Shown: positions 1-7,915 of the stretch, in pieces | Numbering within the stretch: position 1 is the first letter of the stretch | Layout of the letters: each line of letters starts with the position of its first letter | NCBI RefSeq assembly: GCF_012911975.1 | Contig: NZ_SMDQ01000002.1 | Span: forward strand, 62,001-126,000 | Reading direction: 5' to 3' | Length of the DNA stretch: 64,000 nucleotides | Source of the DNA: Nodosilinea sp. P-1105 | Lineage (GTDB): Bacteria; Cyanobacteriota; Cyanobacteriia; Phormidesmidales; Phormidesmidaceae | Program-made: the position numbers and the translations under genes | Notes under the pieces: generated by a model | What the model was told of the DNA's origin: nothing | What the model saw: the letters and a program-made list of their open reading frames with translations, nothing else | Databases searched by the model: none

Positions 1-1
1 C

Positions 2-535
2 GCCCTACTGCCACCTCCAGATGTGCAAGCACAAATTACCGCCATCAAACAGGACATTTGGCAGCAATTCCACAGCAAAGCCGCCCTCAACTCACCCCCT
101 CACATTACGCTCCAACCGCCGTTTACCTGGCCGTTAGATCGCCTGCAAGCGCTAGAGCAACCCCTGGCGACGCTGGCTCAGCAACATTCCCCTGTGCCCA
201 TACAGTTGTCAGGCTATGGCGCTTTCCCGCCCCGGGTAATTTACATCAATGTGCTGCGTCAAGGGCCATTAATGACATTGCAACCCGCCGTGATGGATCA
301 CCTTGAAACCCACTGTGCCATTGTGGATGCTGTGGCCAAGCGTCGCCCCTTTGCCCCTCACATTACCGTGGGATTTCGCGATCTAAAGCCTGCGGCCTTC
401 CGTCAAGCTTGGGAGGCCGTGAAGGATCAGCCCTTCTTGGCCCAATTCCTCACTCCGTCCTTGACCCTGTTGCGCCATGATGGCCACAAATGGCAAATTT
501 TCTCCGAGTTTCTACTTAGTCGGCAAAACCCTTAG
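2..535 (+). CDS. 2H phosphoesterase (2'-5' RNA ligase family), 5' end cut by window
   Basis: This is a member of the 2H phosphoesterase superfamily, which acts on 2',3'-cyclic or 2'-5' phosphodiester bonds in RNA or nucleotides. Both signature histidine motifs are visible: PHITLQPPF near the N-terminus and PHITVGF about 90 residues later. The ORF track starts at a GTG at 23, but the frame is open to the window edge and reads ALLPPPDVQ, a typical start region of this family. The true start is therefore upstream of the window. The exact substrate cannot be assigned. Confidence 0.8.
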   Translation, partial: ALLPPPDVQAQITAIKQDIWQQFHSKAALNSPPHITLQPPFTWPLDRLQALEQPLATLAQQHSPVPIQLSGYGAFPPRVIYINVLRQGPLMTLQPAVMDHLETHCAIVDAVAKRRPFAPHITVGFRDLKPAAFRQAWEAVKDQPFLAQFLTPSLTLLRHDGHKWQIFSEFLLSRQNP

Positions 536-586
536 AGATTAAGGGTTGTGGAGTTTGTGTAGAACCCTAACAATGGGGACTCTTCC

Positions 587-618
587 TTGACAATCAGCCA
601 AACCGTAGCTTACTATAC
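587..618 (+). promoter_or_regulatory. gifB promoter with overlapping NtcA box
   Basis: A TTGACA -35 hexamer (587-592) and a TACTAT -10 hexamer (611-616) are separated by 18 bases. A perfect GTA-N8-TAC NtcA-type box (605-618) overlaps the -10. An NtcA box over the -10 is a repressing arrangement. NtcA is known to repress gif genes under nitrogen limitation, so position and target agree. NtcA binding itself is inferred. Confidence 0.75.
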
Positions 619-633
619 AGAAGTAATCGGAAA

Positions 634-710
634 AACGTTCATCTCTCTCATTTTTCTTCAACTGGATCAGAGAGAGACGGAAGTAGGGACTGATCCCCCG
701 AAGGAACGCG
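634..710 (+). ncRNA. Glutamine riboswitch (glnA RNA motif) in the gifB leader
   Basis: The leader shows the glnA-type glutamine aptamer. P1 is CGTTC (636-640) paired with GAACG (704-708). An internal stem pairs the CTCTCT run with AGAGAGA. The conserved strings ACGGAAGTAGG and CCGAAGGAACG are present in the right order. In Synechocystis this riboswitch controls gifB translation, producing inactivating factor when glutamine is high. It lies about 45 bases upstream of the gifB start, and the Shine-Dalgarno GGAGG is at 743. Confidence 0.9.
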
Positions 711-755
711 CCCCAATTTTTGGATCATCCTTTGATCTTTTTGGAGGCGACTCTT

Positions 756-1208
756 ATGAAACTCACTTATCGCGGCGTCAGCTACGACTATACTCCCCCC
801 ACAGTGGAGTCCAACATAACCGATGATGTTGGTAAGTTCCGTGGTGTAGATATTCGGTTCCGCACCGTTAAGAAAGCTCCGGTTCAACAACCCACAGTGG
901 ACTTAGTTTATCGTGGCGTGGCTTATCAAACGGGTACTCCTGCCGTGGCAGATGCTCCGGCCGTAGAGCCTACCCCTGTAACCACTGCGGCTGTGGCCAG
1001 TACTCCTGTCAACATCGAAGACAAAGCACGGATGCAGATGATCAATCGTCATCGTTCTGTGAAGCAGCGTCAGCAAGCGATGTTAGGCCGTCTGGCAACG
1101 GAAGCTGGTCTACCGATTGATGCAGCCAAGTACTGGAACCACATTCAAGGTAAGGTGCATCCCAGCTTTTGGGCCACCTATGGCCGTAGTGGTGCCGCAG
1201 CTAGCTAA
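756..1208 (+). CDS. gifB: Glutamine synthetase inactivating factor IF17 (N-terminal DUF4278 repeats)
   Basis: This 150-residue protein binds and inactivates type I glutamine synthetase. The N-terminal part has two DUF4278-type repeats (LTYRGVSYDY and LVYRGVAYQTG). After a Pro/Ala/Val/Thr-rich linker, the last 60 residues are basic and resemble IF7 (RMQMINRHRSVKQRQQAML, then an IQGK motif and a Ser/Ala tail). Length matches IF17 of Synechocystis (about 149 residues). The ATG at 756 is chosen over the TTG/ATG upstream in the track because GGAGG lies 8 bases before it and the DUF4278 motif begins there. The riboswitch and NtcA box upstream fit gifB exactly. Confidence 0.9.
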   Translation: MKLTYRGVSYDYTPPTVESNITDDVGKFRGVDIRFRTVKKAPVQQPTVDLVYRGVAYQTGTPAVADAPAVEPTPVTTAAVASTPVNIEDKARMQMINRHRSVKQRQQAMLGRLATEAGLPIDAAKYWNHIQGKVHPSFWATYGRSGAAAS

Positions 1209-1235
1209 GCTCATCTGCTGCTAACTCATCATCAA

Positions 1236-1267
1236 AGCCGGAAGAGGTTTGCTCTTCCGGCTTTTTG
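1236..1267 (+). terminator. Rho-independent terminator after gifB
   Basis: An 11-bp perfect stem (AGCCGGAAGAG / CTCTTCCGGCT) with a 5-base loop is followed by TTTTG. It begins 27 bases after the gifB stop. Confidence 0.9.
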
Positions 1268-1437
1268 TTGTGCTTGCTTTAGGATGACACTTGCCGAAAT
1301 TCCAACCCTAGGGCGGCGATCGCATTGGTCAGGGGCAACGTGATCGCCAAGGTCAGTAAAGGGTTCAAGATCAATGACCATGTCACAAGCTGCTGCTATA
1401 CCGATGAACCAGGCATCGCCGGAAAAACCACCCAGCG

Positions 1438-2113
1438 ATGCCGCAGCTTCTATCCGACATTTGGATGGTTTATCAGGGCAGTGGCTATGCCATGGGACAA
1501 CTAGCAGAAGATTTTGGGGCTAATTTAGGGGTCGGCCAGTCTAAAGTTAATGATGCTTTTAGCCAAGGTCTTAGCCTGTATTGGTTATTTCCAATTACAG
1601 GATCAGATTTCGGTGGTTTTGGGTCTGCCCTATCACTCCCAGGATCAGTTTGAACGCGAGAAAGAGCAGCTGATGAGCCTACTGCTTGGTCCCCATGTGA
1701 TGAGCTATCGCGGTGAACCCATGACTGTTCATATCCAGAAGGTTTGGGTGATGCCCGAAGGATATGGCAGCATTCTGTGGAATGAGGTTCAAGCCGCTGA
1801 CGTTGACTTTACGAAGCTGCCAGTGGCGATCGTATAGCCAGTCCCTGGCGTTAATCGCAGCGGTCAATCAGCCCCAGGGCCAGCGGTTTTACTGTCTCCG
1901 GGGAGCTAGTAAGCCCACTAATCTGGATGATCTGTTACCTAACCTCAAGGAGAATTTTCCCCGGGAGATGTGTAACCGCCTGTTGGCTTGGTTCCCGGGG
2001 CGGGTTACGGACGTCATTCTCACCGGGGGGGCGGAGAGTTCTTTTGGAGCGATATTCAGCGTTTGCTTAAAGAGGCTAAAATCAATCCAGTGAGTTTGAT
2101 CAGGCGCTCTTAG
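1438..2113 (+). pseudogene. Decayed ParM/StbA-like actin-type ATPase (plasmid segregation family)
   Basis: Three overlapping ORFs in different frames carry successive pieces of one actin-like ATPase: VYQGSGYAMGQLAEDFG (frame of 1438), then VVLGLPYHSQDQFEREKEQL and the WVMPEGYGS region (frame of 1550), then RVTDVILTGGAESSF (frame of 1764), with IQRLLKEAKINP back in the second frame. At least three frameshifts and probably an internal deletion are needed. Similar StbA/ParM-like proteins drive DNA segregation of low-copy plasmids. This copy cannot be functional. The family call rests on pattern recognition of the GLP and TGG motifs. The true 5' end is not defined. Confidence 0.6.
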
Positions 2114-2367
2114 CCGCTGTTAAAGCTGAGCTAGTTAAACAGCCGGGCCTGAGTTTTAGCAGCCTTTGTAAAGAAGCCCTGCACCATCTGCTACTGGGCG
2201 ATCGTCCTTCCTTTAGTCACCCTCCATGGTCTGCCAACCAACGGATTGAAAGCCTAGAAGCCCAGTTATTGAGTATAGAGCAGCGTTTTTTTGCCCAAGA
2301 GAAAAAAAGAACTGGCGCAGTGTCAAGAATAGCTGACCCTGGTTATGCTGATGGATCCCTAAACCCT
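2080..2367 (+). pseudogene. Remnant of a small ParR-like partner, fused in frame to the next gene
   Basis: After the stop at 2077 the frame reads FDQALLAAVKAELVKQPGL and then SLCKEALHHLLL, a ribbon-helix-helix-like pattern, followed by a coiled-coil-like stretch (RIESLEAQLLSIEQRFF). Small proteins of this kind commonly follow ParM/StbA-type genes and bind the centromere. No credible start codon is left, and the frame runs without a stop into the saccharopine-dehydrogenase ORF. The extra 33 N-terminal residues given for that gene in the ORF track come from this remnant. Confidence 0.5.
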
Positions 2368-3480
2368 ATGGCCCCAAAAGTACTGATTGTCGGTGGTTGT
2401 GGCCGGGTGGGTCGGTGCATTGCGGCAGATTTGCGGCGTTATACCCAGTCTGCGGTCACGGTCACAACTCGGCAACCTCGGTCATTTGGGATAGAAGAAG
2501 GCTTGTCTGTCCTGACGCTGAATTTAGCGGATCGGGGGGCGGTGGAGGCTGCGATCGCGGCCCATGACCTGGTTATCCACTGTGCTGGCCCCTTTCGCTA
2601 CCGCGACGACCATGTGCTGCGCAGCTGCATTGCGGCGGGGGTGGATTACCTCGACATTGCCGACAACCCGGACTATGTGACTCAGGCCCAAGCTTTGTCC
2701 GATGCTGCCCAGGCGGCTGGGATCACTGCTATTCAAAGCACTGGCGTATTCCCCGGCCTGTCTAACCTAATGGCCCGCCAGGGGGCAGAGGCCCTCGATC
2801 AGGCGGAGACGATCCAACTCAGCTATGTGGTGGATGGGTCTGGCGGGGCCGGGGTCACGGTGCTGCGCACCACCTTCCTGGAACTGCAACAGCCAATCAA
2901 CGCCTGGATCAACGGCCAGCGCCAGCCGGTGGCCCCCTACAGCCAGCGGCAGCGGGTAGAGTTTCCACCCCCCTATGGCCCCTGCGCCGTCTACTGGTTT
3001 AACACCATTGAAGCCCTCACCCTGCCCCAGAGCTTGGCGGTACAGACTGTGGTCACTAAGTTTGGTTCTCGGCCCGATATCTATAATTACCTCACCTGGC
3101 TAATGGCCCGCTTGCCCCAGGCCTGGCTGACCCCAACGCGGATCGAAAAACTGGCCCAGATTAGCTATGCCATGACCCAGGTGAGCGATCGCCTCAGTGG
3201 TACCGGCATCGCCATGCGGGTCGATGTCACCGGCCAATGGCAAGGACAACTCACGACCGCTACCCTGACCTTTACCCATCCCGACACCGCTACCGCCGTC
3301 GGCGCTGGCACGGGCCTGGTGGCCCAGCAACTTCTGGCCGGCTACCGCAAACCAGGGGTCTGGCCGATTGAACAAGCCCTGACCCCTGCCGCCTGCCAGA
3401 CGGGATTACACCAGCGAGACCTGATCGTCACCCTAGAGCATCACCCCGGTCAAACCACGCATGCTAAGCCACCACGCTAG
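2368..3480 (+). CDS. Saccharopine dehydrogenase NADP-binding-domain protein
   Basis: This 370-residue oxidoreductase-like protein has an N-terminal Rossmann fold. The dinucleotide motif GGCGRVGR lies within the first 20 residues, followed by the family-typical VIHCAGPF and GVDYLDIADNPDYV. The saccharopine-dehydrogenase-like (SDH) family acts on varied substrates and the substrate here is unknown. I chose the ATG at 2368 rather than the TTG at 2269 because the upstream residues belong to a partition-gene remnant. It is monocistronic. A 7-bp inverted repeat (CCACCAC/GTGGTGG) overlaps the stop codon. Confidence 0.8.
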   Translation: MAPKVLIVGGCGRVGRCIAADLRRYTQSAVTVTTRQPRSFGIEEGLSVLTLNLADRGAVEAAIAAHDLVIHCAGPFRYRDDHVLRSCIAAGVDYLDIADNPDYVTQAQALSDAAQAAGITAIQSTGVFPGLSNLMARQGAEALDQAETIQLSYVVDGSGGAGVTVLRTTFLELQQPINAWINGQRQPVAPYSQRQRVEFPPPYGPCAVYWFNTIEALTLPQSLAVQTVVTKFGSRPDIYNYLTWLMARLPQAWLTPTRIEKLAQISYAMTQVSDRLSGTGIAMRVDVTGQWQGQLTTATLTFTHPDTATAVGAGTGLVAQQLLAGYRKPGVWPIEQALTPAACQTGLHQRDLIVTLEHHPGQTTHAKPPR

Positions 3481-3539
3481 GCTGCGGCTGAGTGGTGGTA
3501 GTTAAAATGCCCAAAATTTTATCCACCTCTTTGATGAAG

Positions 3540-4262
3540 TCAGTACTGAAACACGGTGCTGACCAGCTGTTGCTGAATCTGCTGGATTAGATCTCGGGCC
3601 AGAGGCTCATAGGCGTCAAGGTCCGCCTGGGGGGGCGTGGGGATTAACACCGCCACGGCTACCCAGGGGGTAAGGCGACGATCGCTAAGTTGCGATCGCA
3701 TATTCGCCCAAAACCAGCGACTGGGGGCCGGGTGCCCGCCCCTGGGCCAGGCATACCACTGGGCCACCGCTAGCGACTGATGGTCGTTCTGGGCTTGGAG
3801 CCAGCGGGCCTGGATAGTCCCTGATGTCGGGGTCAGAGGCATACGAAGCGATTGGCTCTGTTCAATCTGCCAAGCTTGAACCCCTTGCAGGTCTAACCAC
3901 TCGATCTGAGGCTGATCGCTATGCCAGGGCTGGGGCCGCAGCAGCACCGCCACAGAAGGTAGCCCCCCTGCTTGGCGGCGATCGCCCTCGGCCTGGTATT
4001 CCGCTAAGCTCCAAGCCTGGCGATTGATTGTGACCGGCTGATGGTCAGTCATCTGCCAGCCAGGCAGCGGCAGGCCCTCCTGCTGTAGGGTTTGTAGCCT
4101 CTCCATTTGGGCCACCTGGGGCGGGTTGACCCAGGGCCACTGGCCAGTGAAGTAAGCCGGTAAGATTGCGATCGCCGCTAAGCCTGCCAGCCCTATCACC
4201 AGAGCCAATTTAAACCAGGCTATGGGCACCTGCCACCCATGGGACTTTGTCACCTTATGCAT
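3540..4262 (-). CDS. Cyanoexosortase A system-associated protein
   Basis: This 240-residue protein has one N-terminal membrane segment (about residues 16-38) and an exported domain resembling the EpsI/exosortase-associated family. It lies 33 bases downstream of the cyanoexosortase gene on the same strand, as in other cyanobacteria. The role is accessory to sorting or polysaccharide-linked export and the biochemical function is unknown. Operon membership is clear from spacing. Confidence 0.8.
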   Translation of the reverse strand: MHKVTKSHGWQVPIAWFKLALVIGLAGLAAIAILPAYFTGQWPWVNPPQVAQMERLQTLQQEGLPLPGWQMTDHQPVTINRQAWSLAEYQAEGDRRQAGGLPSVAVLLRPQPWHSDQPQIEWLDLQGVQAWQIEQSQSLRMPLTPTSGTIQARWLQAQNDHQSLAVAQWYAWPRGGHPAPSRWFWANMRSQLSDRRLTPWVAVAVLIPTPPQADLDAYEPLARDLIQQIQQQLVSTVFQY

Positions 4263-4295
4263 CTCCCAAAAGCATCTTCGCCAGGGGCACCCCGC

Positions 4296-5174
4296 TTACA
4301 CCGACGACGCCCGAGACTGGGCCGTCAGGGTCAGGGCGGGGGGTACCCAGCGGCGAATCCCGACCAGCAAGCCCATCAGCGACAGCAACATCAGGGCTGC
4401 ATATAGATCTCCCCCCCACCCCTCATGAAGCCAGTCAAACGCAGCTGCCTGTCCAGTGCCGTGAAAATAGCTCAGCAGGGTGTTGCGAATCATGTTAGCG
4501 GCCAGACTAACCAGGACCACCATCGATAGAAATAGGCCGGTTTGTAGCCGCGATCGCTGCAAACCAGTCCAGTAGATCAGCATCAGCGCCACATATAAAC
4601 TCGTCAGCAACAGCTTCAGCCCAGCACAGTGGGGGGCCACCTCCACGGTTTGGCCATTGACATAGAGATACACCTGGTCCACCACCACCTGAATGCCCAA
4701 CTGGGTCAGCAAAAACCCTGCCCCTGCCGCAATCAACCGCTGCAGGGGCAGCATGTAGGGCTCAATTAAATAGGGCAACTGGGTCGGGGTCGCCAAAGCC
4801 AGCAGCAGCAGCGGCATCGCCTGTAACCTTAGGCCTGCCGTTGATTTTAGGCCCAGGCACAGCCCAACCAGCAACAGCGGCAACGACAGGTTCATCCAGT
4901 CGGTCAGACGGGTAGCATACATCAGCGCCGCCAGCCCTATGAGCCCCAGCCCCACAGGATGGCAATAGTTGGGCAACTGGACCCATCGATCCCGCTGGGT
5001 CCAGCTGAGGTAGGCGGCAAAGGGTAGGCCAATCAACCCATGGCTGAAATACTCGTGTTGAATGCTGATCGTTTTATGCAGCCAACCATCTACCCAGTGC
5101 AGCAGCAGCGGCGCGTACAGCAAGGCTAGGAGAGCAACGATGGCCCAGTTTAGGACGAGGTGACGGCGGGACAT
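4296..5174 (-). CDS. crtA: Cyanoexosortase A (membrane transpeptidase)
   Basis: This polytopic membrane protease/transpeptidase cleaves C-terminal PEP-CTERM-type sorting tails of secreted proteins. The exosortase catalytic residues are present: Cys in APHCAGLKLLL, Arg in NMIRNTLLSYFHG and His in HEGWGGD. About eight hydrophobic segments are visible. The ATG at 5174 is preferred; the track's start at 5267 is a TTG preceding a low-complexity Gly/Pro stretch. It is followed by its associated protein. No PEP-CTERM substrate is visible in this window. Confidence 0.85.
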   Translation of the reverse strand: MSRRHLVLNWAIVALLALLYAPLLLHWVDGWLHKTISIQHEYFSHGLIGLPFAAYLSWTQRDRWVQLPNYCHPVGLGLIGLAALMYATRLTDWMNLSLPLLLVGLCLGLKSTAGLRLQAMPLLLLALATPTQLPYLIEPYMLPLQRLIAAGAGFLLTQLGIQVVVDQVYLYVNGQTVEVAPHCAGLKLLLTSLYVALMLIYWTGLQRSRLQTGLFLSMVVLVSLAANMIRNTLLSYFHGTGQAAAFDWLHEGWGGDLYAALMLLSLMGLLVGIRRWVPPALTLTAQSRASSV

Positions 5175-5338
5175 AGGTGCGGCAATGGCTGTAGACGCGG
5201 AGCAGCTTCCCCCAGGGTATGGGGATGGGTGGGGAGTTAAACCACCGGTTCCACCATAACTGGACAATCCTTAGAGGAAGGGAGCCAGGCTTTGCTAAAG
5301 GTTCACACATCCCTGAGGCTGAACCCAGCGCTTTTTAA

Positions 5339-6806
5339 TTATTGCGCCCCAGCGCTGAGGGTAATAGTGCCATACCAGTTATTGTTATCAGTGGCCGATT
5401 CGTCGGTCGTAGTCGCCTGGTTGTCTATAAATGTAGGCATGGCCCCCAGCGCTCTCACCTGGGGGGTAATACGCCCGTGAGCGGTAGCTTTTGGAGGGGG
5501 CACAAAGATGGCACCCCCTTTCCCCTGGCCAGGATTAGCCCCATCCCCAGGGATCGCTTCGTTATGCTTAAACACGGTGTTGTGCAAAATCAGTCGCCCA
5601 GCCCGCAAGAAGATGGCACCGCCTAAACCGCCGCCGCCACCGCCCAACCCGACAGACCCATCACCGCCGCCAAAGCCACCATTACCTGGGTTCCCTGGTT
5701 CCCCAGGTAAACCAAAGTAGCCCCCGGCCCCACCCCAGCCCCCGGCCTCGCCGCCGCCACCAAGGCCGCCGTTGCCACCGTCGCCACCGTTACCACCGTT
5801 GCCCCCCTTCCGGTCCACCATCCCCGCCGTTGCCGCCATTGCCAGCGTTGCCCAACCCCCCAAACCCGCCTCCACCGGCATTGGCGATAGTGCCAATACC
5901 GCCAATGCCAATACCGTTGGCCCCGGCGATCGCGCCGCGATTGGCCCTGACCCGGTCATCCACTGTGTCAATGGTGATCCCTTTGGGGGCCACGGGCAGA
6001 GCATTAGCCTGGTGAATGGCGGTTCGCAGGGTGCCAGGACCACTGTCCGCCGTCGAAGTGAGGGTAATTTGCTTCAACACCCCGGGCAGGGTGGACAGGG
6101 TGGCTGTAGACCAAGGTAAAGGGGTCTGAATCTGACCTAGGAGGGTTTCCAGCACCCAGTCCCCTCCCAGGGCGGCTGGGCCGGTGAGCGTTGTTGAGGC
6201 CGCCATATCCGCCCGGGTTAAAGCCTGGACAATCGATAAAAACTGCTGTCCTTCGATCCCCTGAGCCACTTCACAGCCGTAGATCAGCAGGTCGGCCCCA
6301 GGGTGCAAATATGATCGCCACTGTTTCAGCTCATCGTTCCACTGCTGCAGGTTGTCGAGTCTCAGCTCTTCTCCTCCCAGGACCAGGCCGCCAGGACGAC
6401 CGTGGGTCACGAGATGGACAGCCCTAACATTCTGGTGGTTAGCTAAAGCCTGGGTTACCGCCGCCAACCCCTGGCCCGACGATACGACCACCGTTTGGTG
6501 ATCGGCTGACAGCCCCTTTTGCCATGGGGCCTGATTAGCCAGGGTGCTATCGATCACGACAATGTCTGACGTCCCTCGCCAGTGAGCTGCCGCCAGCCCT
6601 CCCCAGTCAGGAAACCACCGAAGGCTACTAACCAGCCCCACCATCAGAATCAGTCCCAGGGTGATTAGCCTCGCCCTAAATCTCTTTTGCCGGGAAAATG
6701 AAGCTCGTTGTCCACCGATAACCCTGTCCCCGGGGTGATGGCCCTGACCTCCCGATTGGATAGAGTTATGGATGGTTTTACCCCGATTCTGCTGAGGCTG
6801 CCCCAT
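5339..6806 (-). pseudogene. DUF4347-domain surface protein, split by a frameshift in a G6 run
   Basis: Two ORFs make one protein. The first part (6806 to about 5808) has a membrane segment near residues 47-62, a DUF4347 domain (VVSSGQGLAAVTQAL, VHLVTHGRPGGL, LLIYGCEVAQG) and the start of a beta-helix-like region (TSTADSGPGTLRTAIHQANA). It then enters Gly/Asn-rich repeats. The second part (other frame, about 5807 to 5339) continues those repeats and ends in NNWYGTITLSAGAQ. The switch lies at GAAGGGGGGCAAC (C6 at 5802-5807 on the plus strand), where one G fewer restores the frame. It could be a pseudogene, a phase-variable gene or a sequencing error. There is no PEP-CTERM tail. It sits just upstream of cyanoexosortase on the same strand and may be cotranscribed. 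Confidence 0.75.
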
Positions 6807-7096
6807 GGTGCTACTGACCCTGTCTGAGCGTTGCTCGATGTTAGATATAGCCCCTAGACCGAGAAAAATCTACCGCTTTGCCTAGTCTCCTGGCAGAACA
6901 TCTGGTTCCACCGACAATCAGAAAACCCTCGTCTATCAAGGCTTCAGGAGGCCCGGTTCACCAGCTGAAAAGGGTAGGGTGGGAACCTTGGCCCGTTGAT
7001 CTCTGACATTTGATCATCGATCAGAATTGTCAAGCGTTGTTACCCCACTTTTTCATTCATCTTTGTATGATGAGATGGCATACAGCATACAGCCCT
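6807..7096. other. Divergent intergenic region, DUF4347 gene / GntR gene
   Basis: This is the shared upstream region of the minus-strand exosortase cluster and the plus-strand regulator. It holds the candidate GntR operator listed separately. I see no RNA gene or repeat. Confidence 0.4.
7064..7084. promoter_or_regulatory. Candidate autoregulatory operator of the GntR gene
   Basis: TGTATG (7064-7069) and CATACA (7079-7084) form a 6-bp inverted repeat with a 9-base spacer, 12 bases before the preferred start codon. FadR/FCD-type GntR regulators often bind such palindromes at their own promoters. No binding data are available. Confidence 0.35.
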
Positions 7097-7798
7097 ATGA
7101 TCTTATCGTCTCCCCCTACCATTCGCCGTGGTAAGTCTCTCTACGAGCAGGTTTACCAGGCACTGCGATCGGCTATTTTAACGGGGGAGCTAGCCCCTGC
7201 CGATCGCTTGGTAGAAACTCAGTTGGCCGAGTGGCTACAGGTAAGCCGTACCCCCCTGCGGGAGGCCCTACGCCAGTTGCAGCAAGAAGGGTTGGTGACG
7301 GCTGATATTAGCGGCGGCTTGCGGGTGACGACAATTACAGCGGCGGACGCCCGTGAGCTTTACGACTGTCGCTTAGCCTTAGAATGTTTGGCGGTGACTG
7401 GGGCCTGCAACCACGCTACCCCCGAGCAACTTCAACGAATCAAAGCCTGTGTGATGCAGGCCGAATCTATCGGTGCCCTCAGTCCCGAGAAGCCCGACCA
7501 GTTGTCGCCTCAACAACTGTTAGATGTAGATTATCAGTTCCACCATTTAATTGCCGAAAGCTCAGGGAATCAACGGCTGATTACCTTGTTAGACAGTCTG
7601 TTTGATGCCATGGCCCTATTGCGCATTCAAACCCTAAAGCAAAATCCCAATGTGCTGGACATTCGCCTAGAGCACCGACAAATTTATGACGCCATTGCTA
7701 ACCGAGACCCAGAGCAGGCTACAGCCGCCATTACTAGCCACCTGACAGCTAGTAAACAACGGGTGGTAAGAGAAATTGAAAGCTATCAGCGTGAGTGA
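7097..7798 (+). CDS. GntR-family regulator, FadR/FCD subfamily
   Basis: This 233-residue transcription factor has a winged helix-turn-helix at the N-terminus (LYEQVYQALRSAILTGEL, then RTPLREALRQLQQEGLV) and an all-helical FCD ligand domain with the usual metal-binding pattern (YDCRLALE, FHHLIAESSGN, EHRQIYDAI). The ligand is probably a carboxylic acid, not identifiable here. The track start at 7010 is a TTG. ATG 7097 is preferred, with ATG 7067 an alternative. The divergent exosortase/DUF4347 cluster is a possible target. Confidence 0.85.
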   Translation: MILSSPPTIRRGKSLYEQVYQALRSAILTGELAPADRLVETQLAEWLQVSRTPLREALRQLQQEGLVTADISGGLRVTTITAADARELYDCRLALECLAVTGACNHATPEQLQRIKACVMQAESIGALSPEKPDQLSPQQLLDVDYQFHHLIAESSGNQRLITLLDSLFDAMALLRIQTLKQNPNVLDIRLEHRQIYDAIANRDPEQATAAITSHLTASKQRVVREIESYQRE

Positions 7799-7915
7799 TG
7801 ATTCCAATAGCCTGGGGCCAGCGCTTAGCCTGGTGGCCAGTAGCATCTACTGCCCGATCACAAACCGCAGGATGATGCGCTGACCACTCCAATAGGAACC
7901 CTGTTAAGGGCAGTA

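Noticed and set aside
3469-3498. CCACCAC/GTGGTGG stem as terminator of the saccharopine-dehydrogenase-like gene
   Set aside because: It overlaps the stop codon, has a 16-base loop and no T-run.
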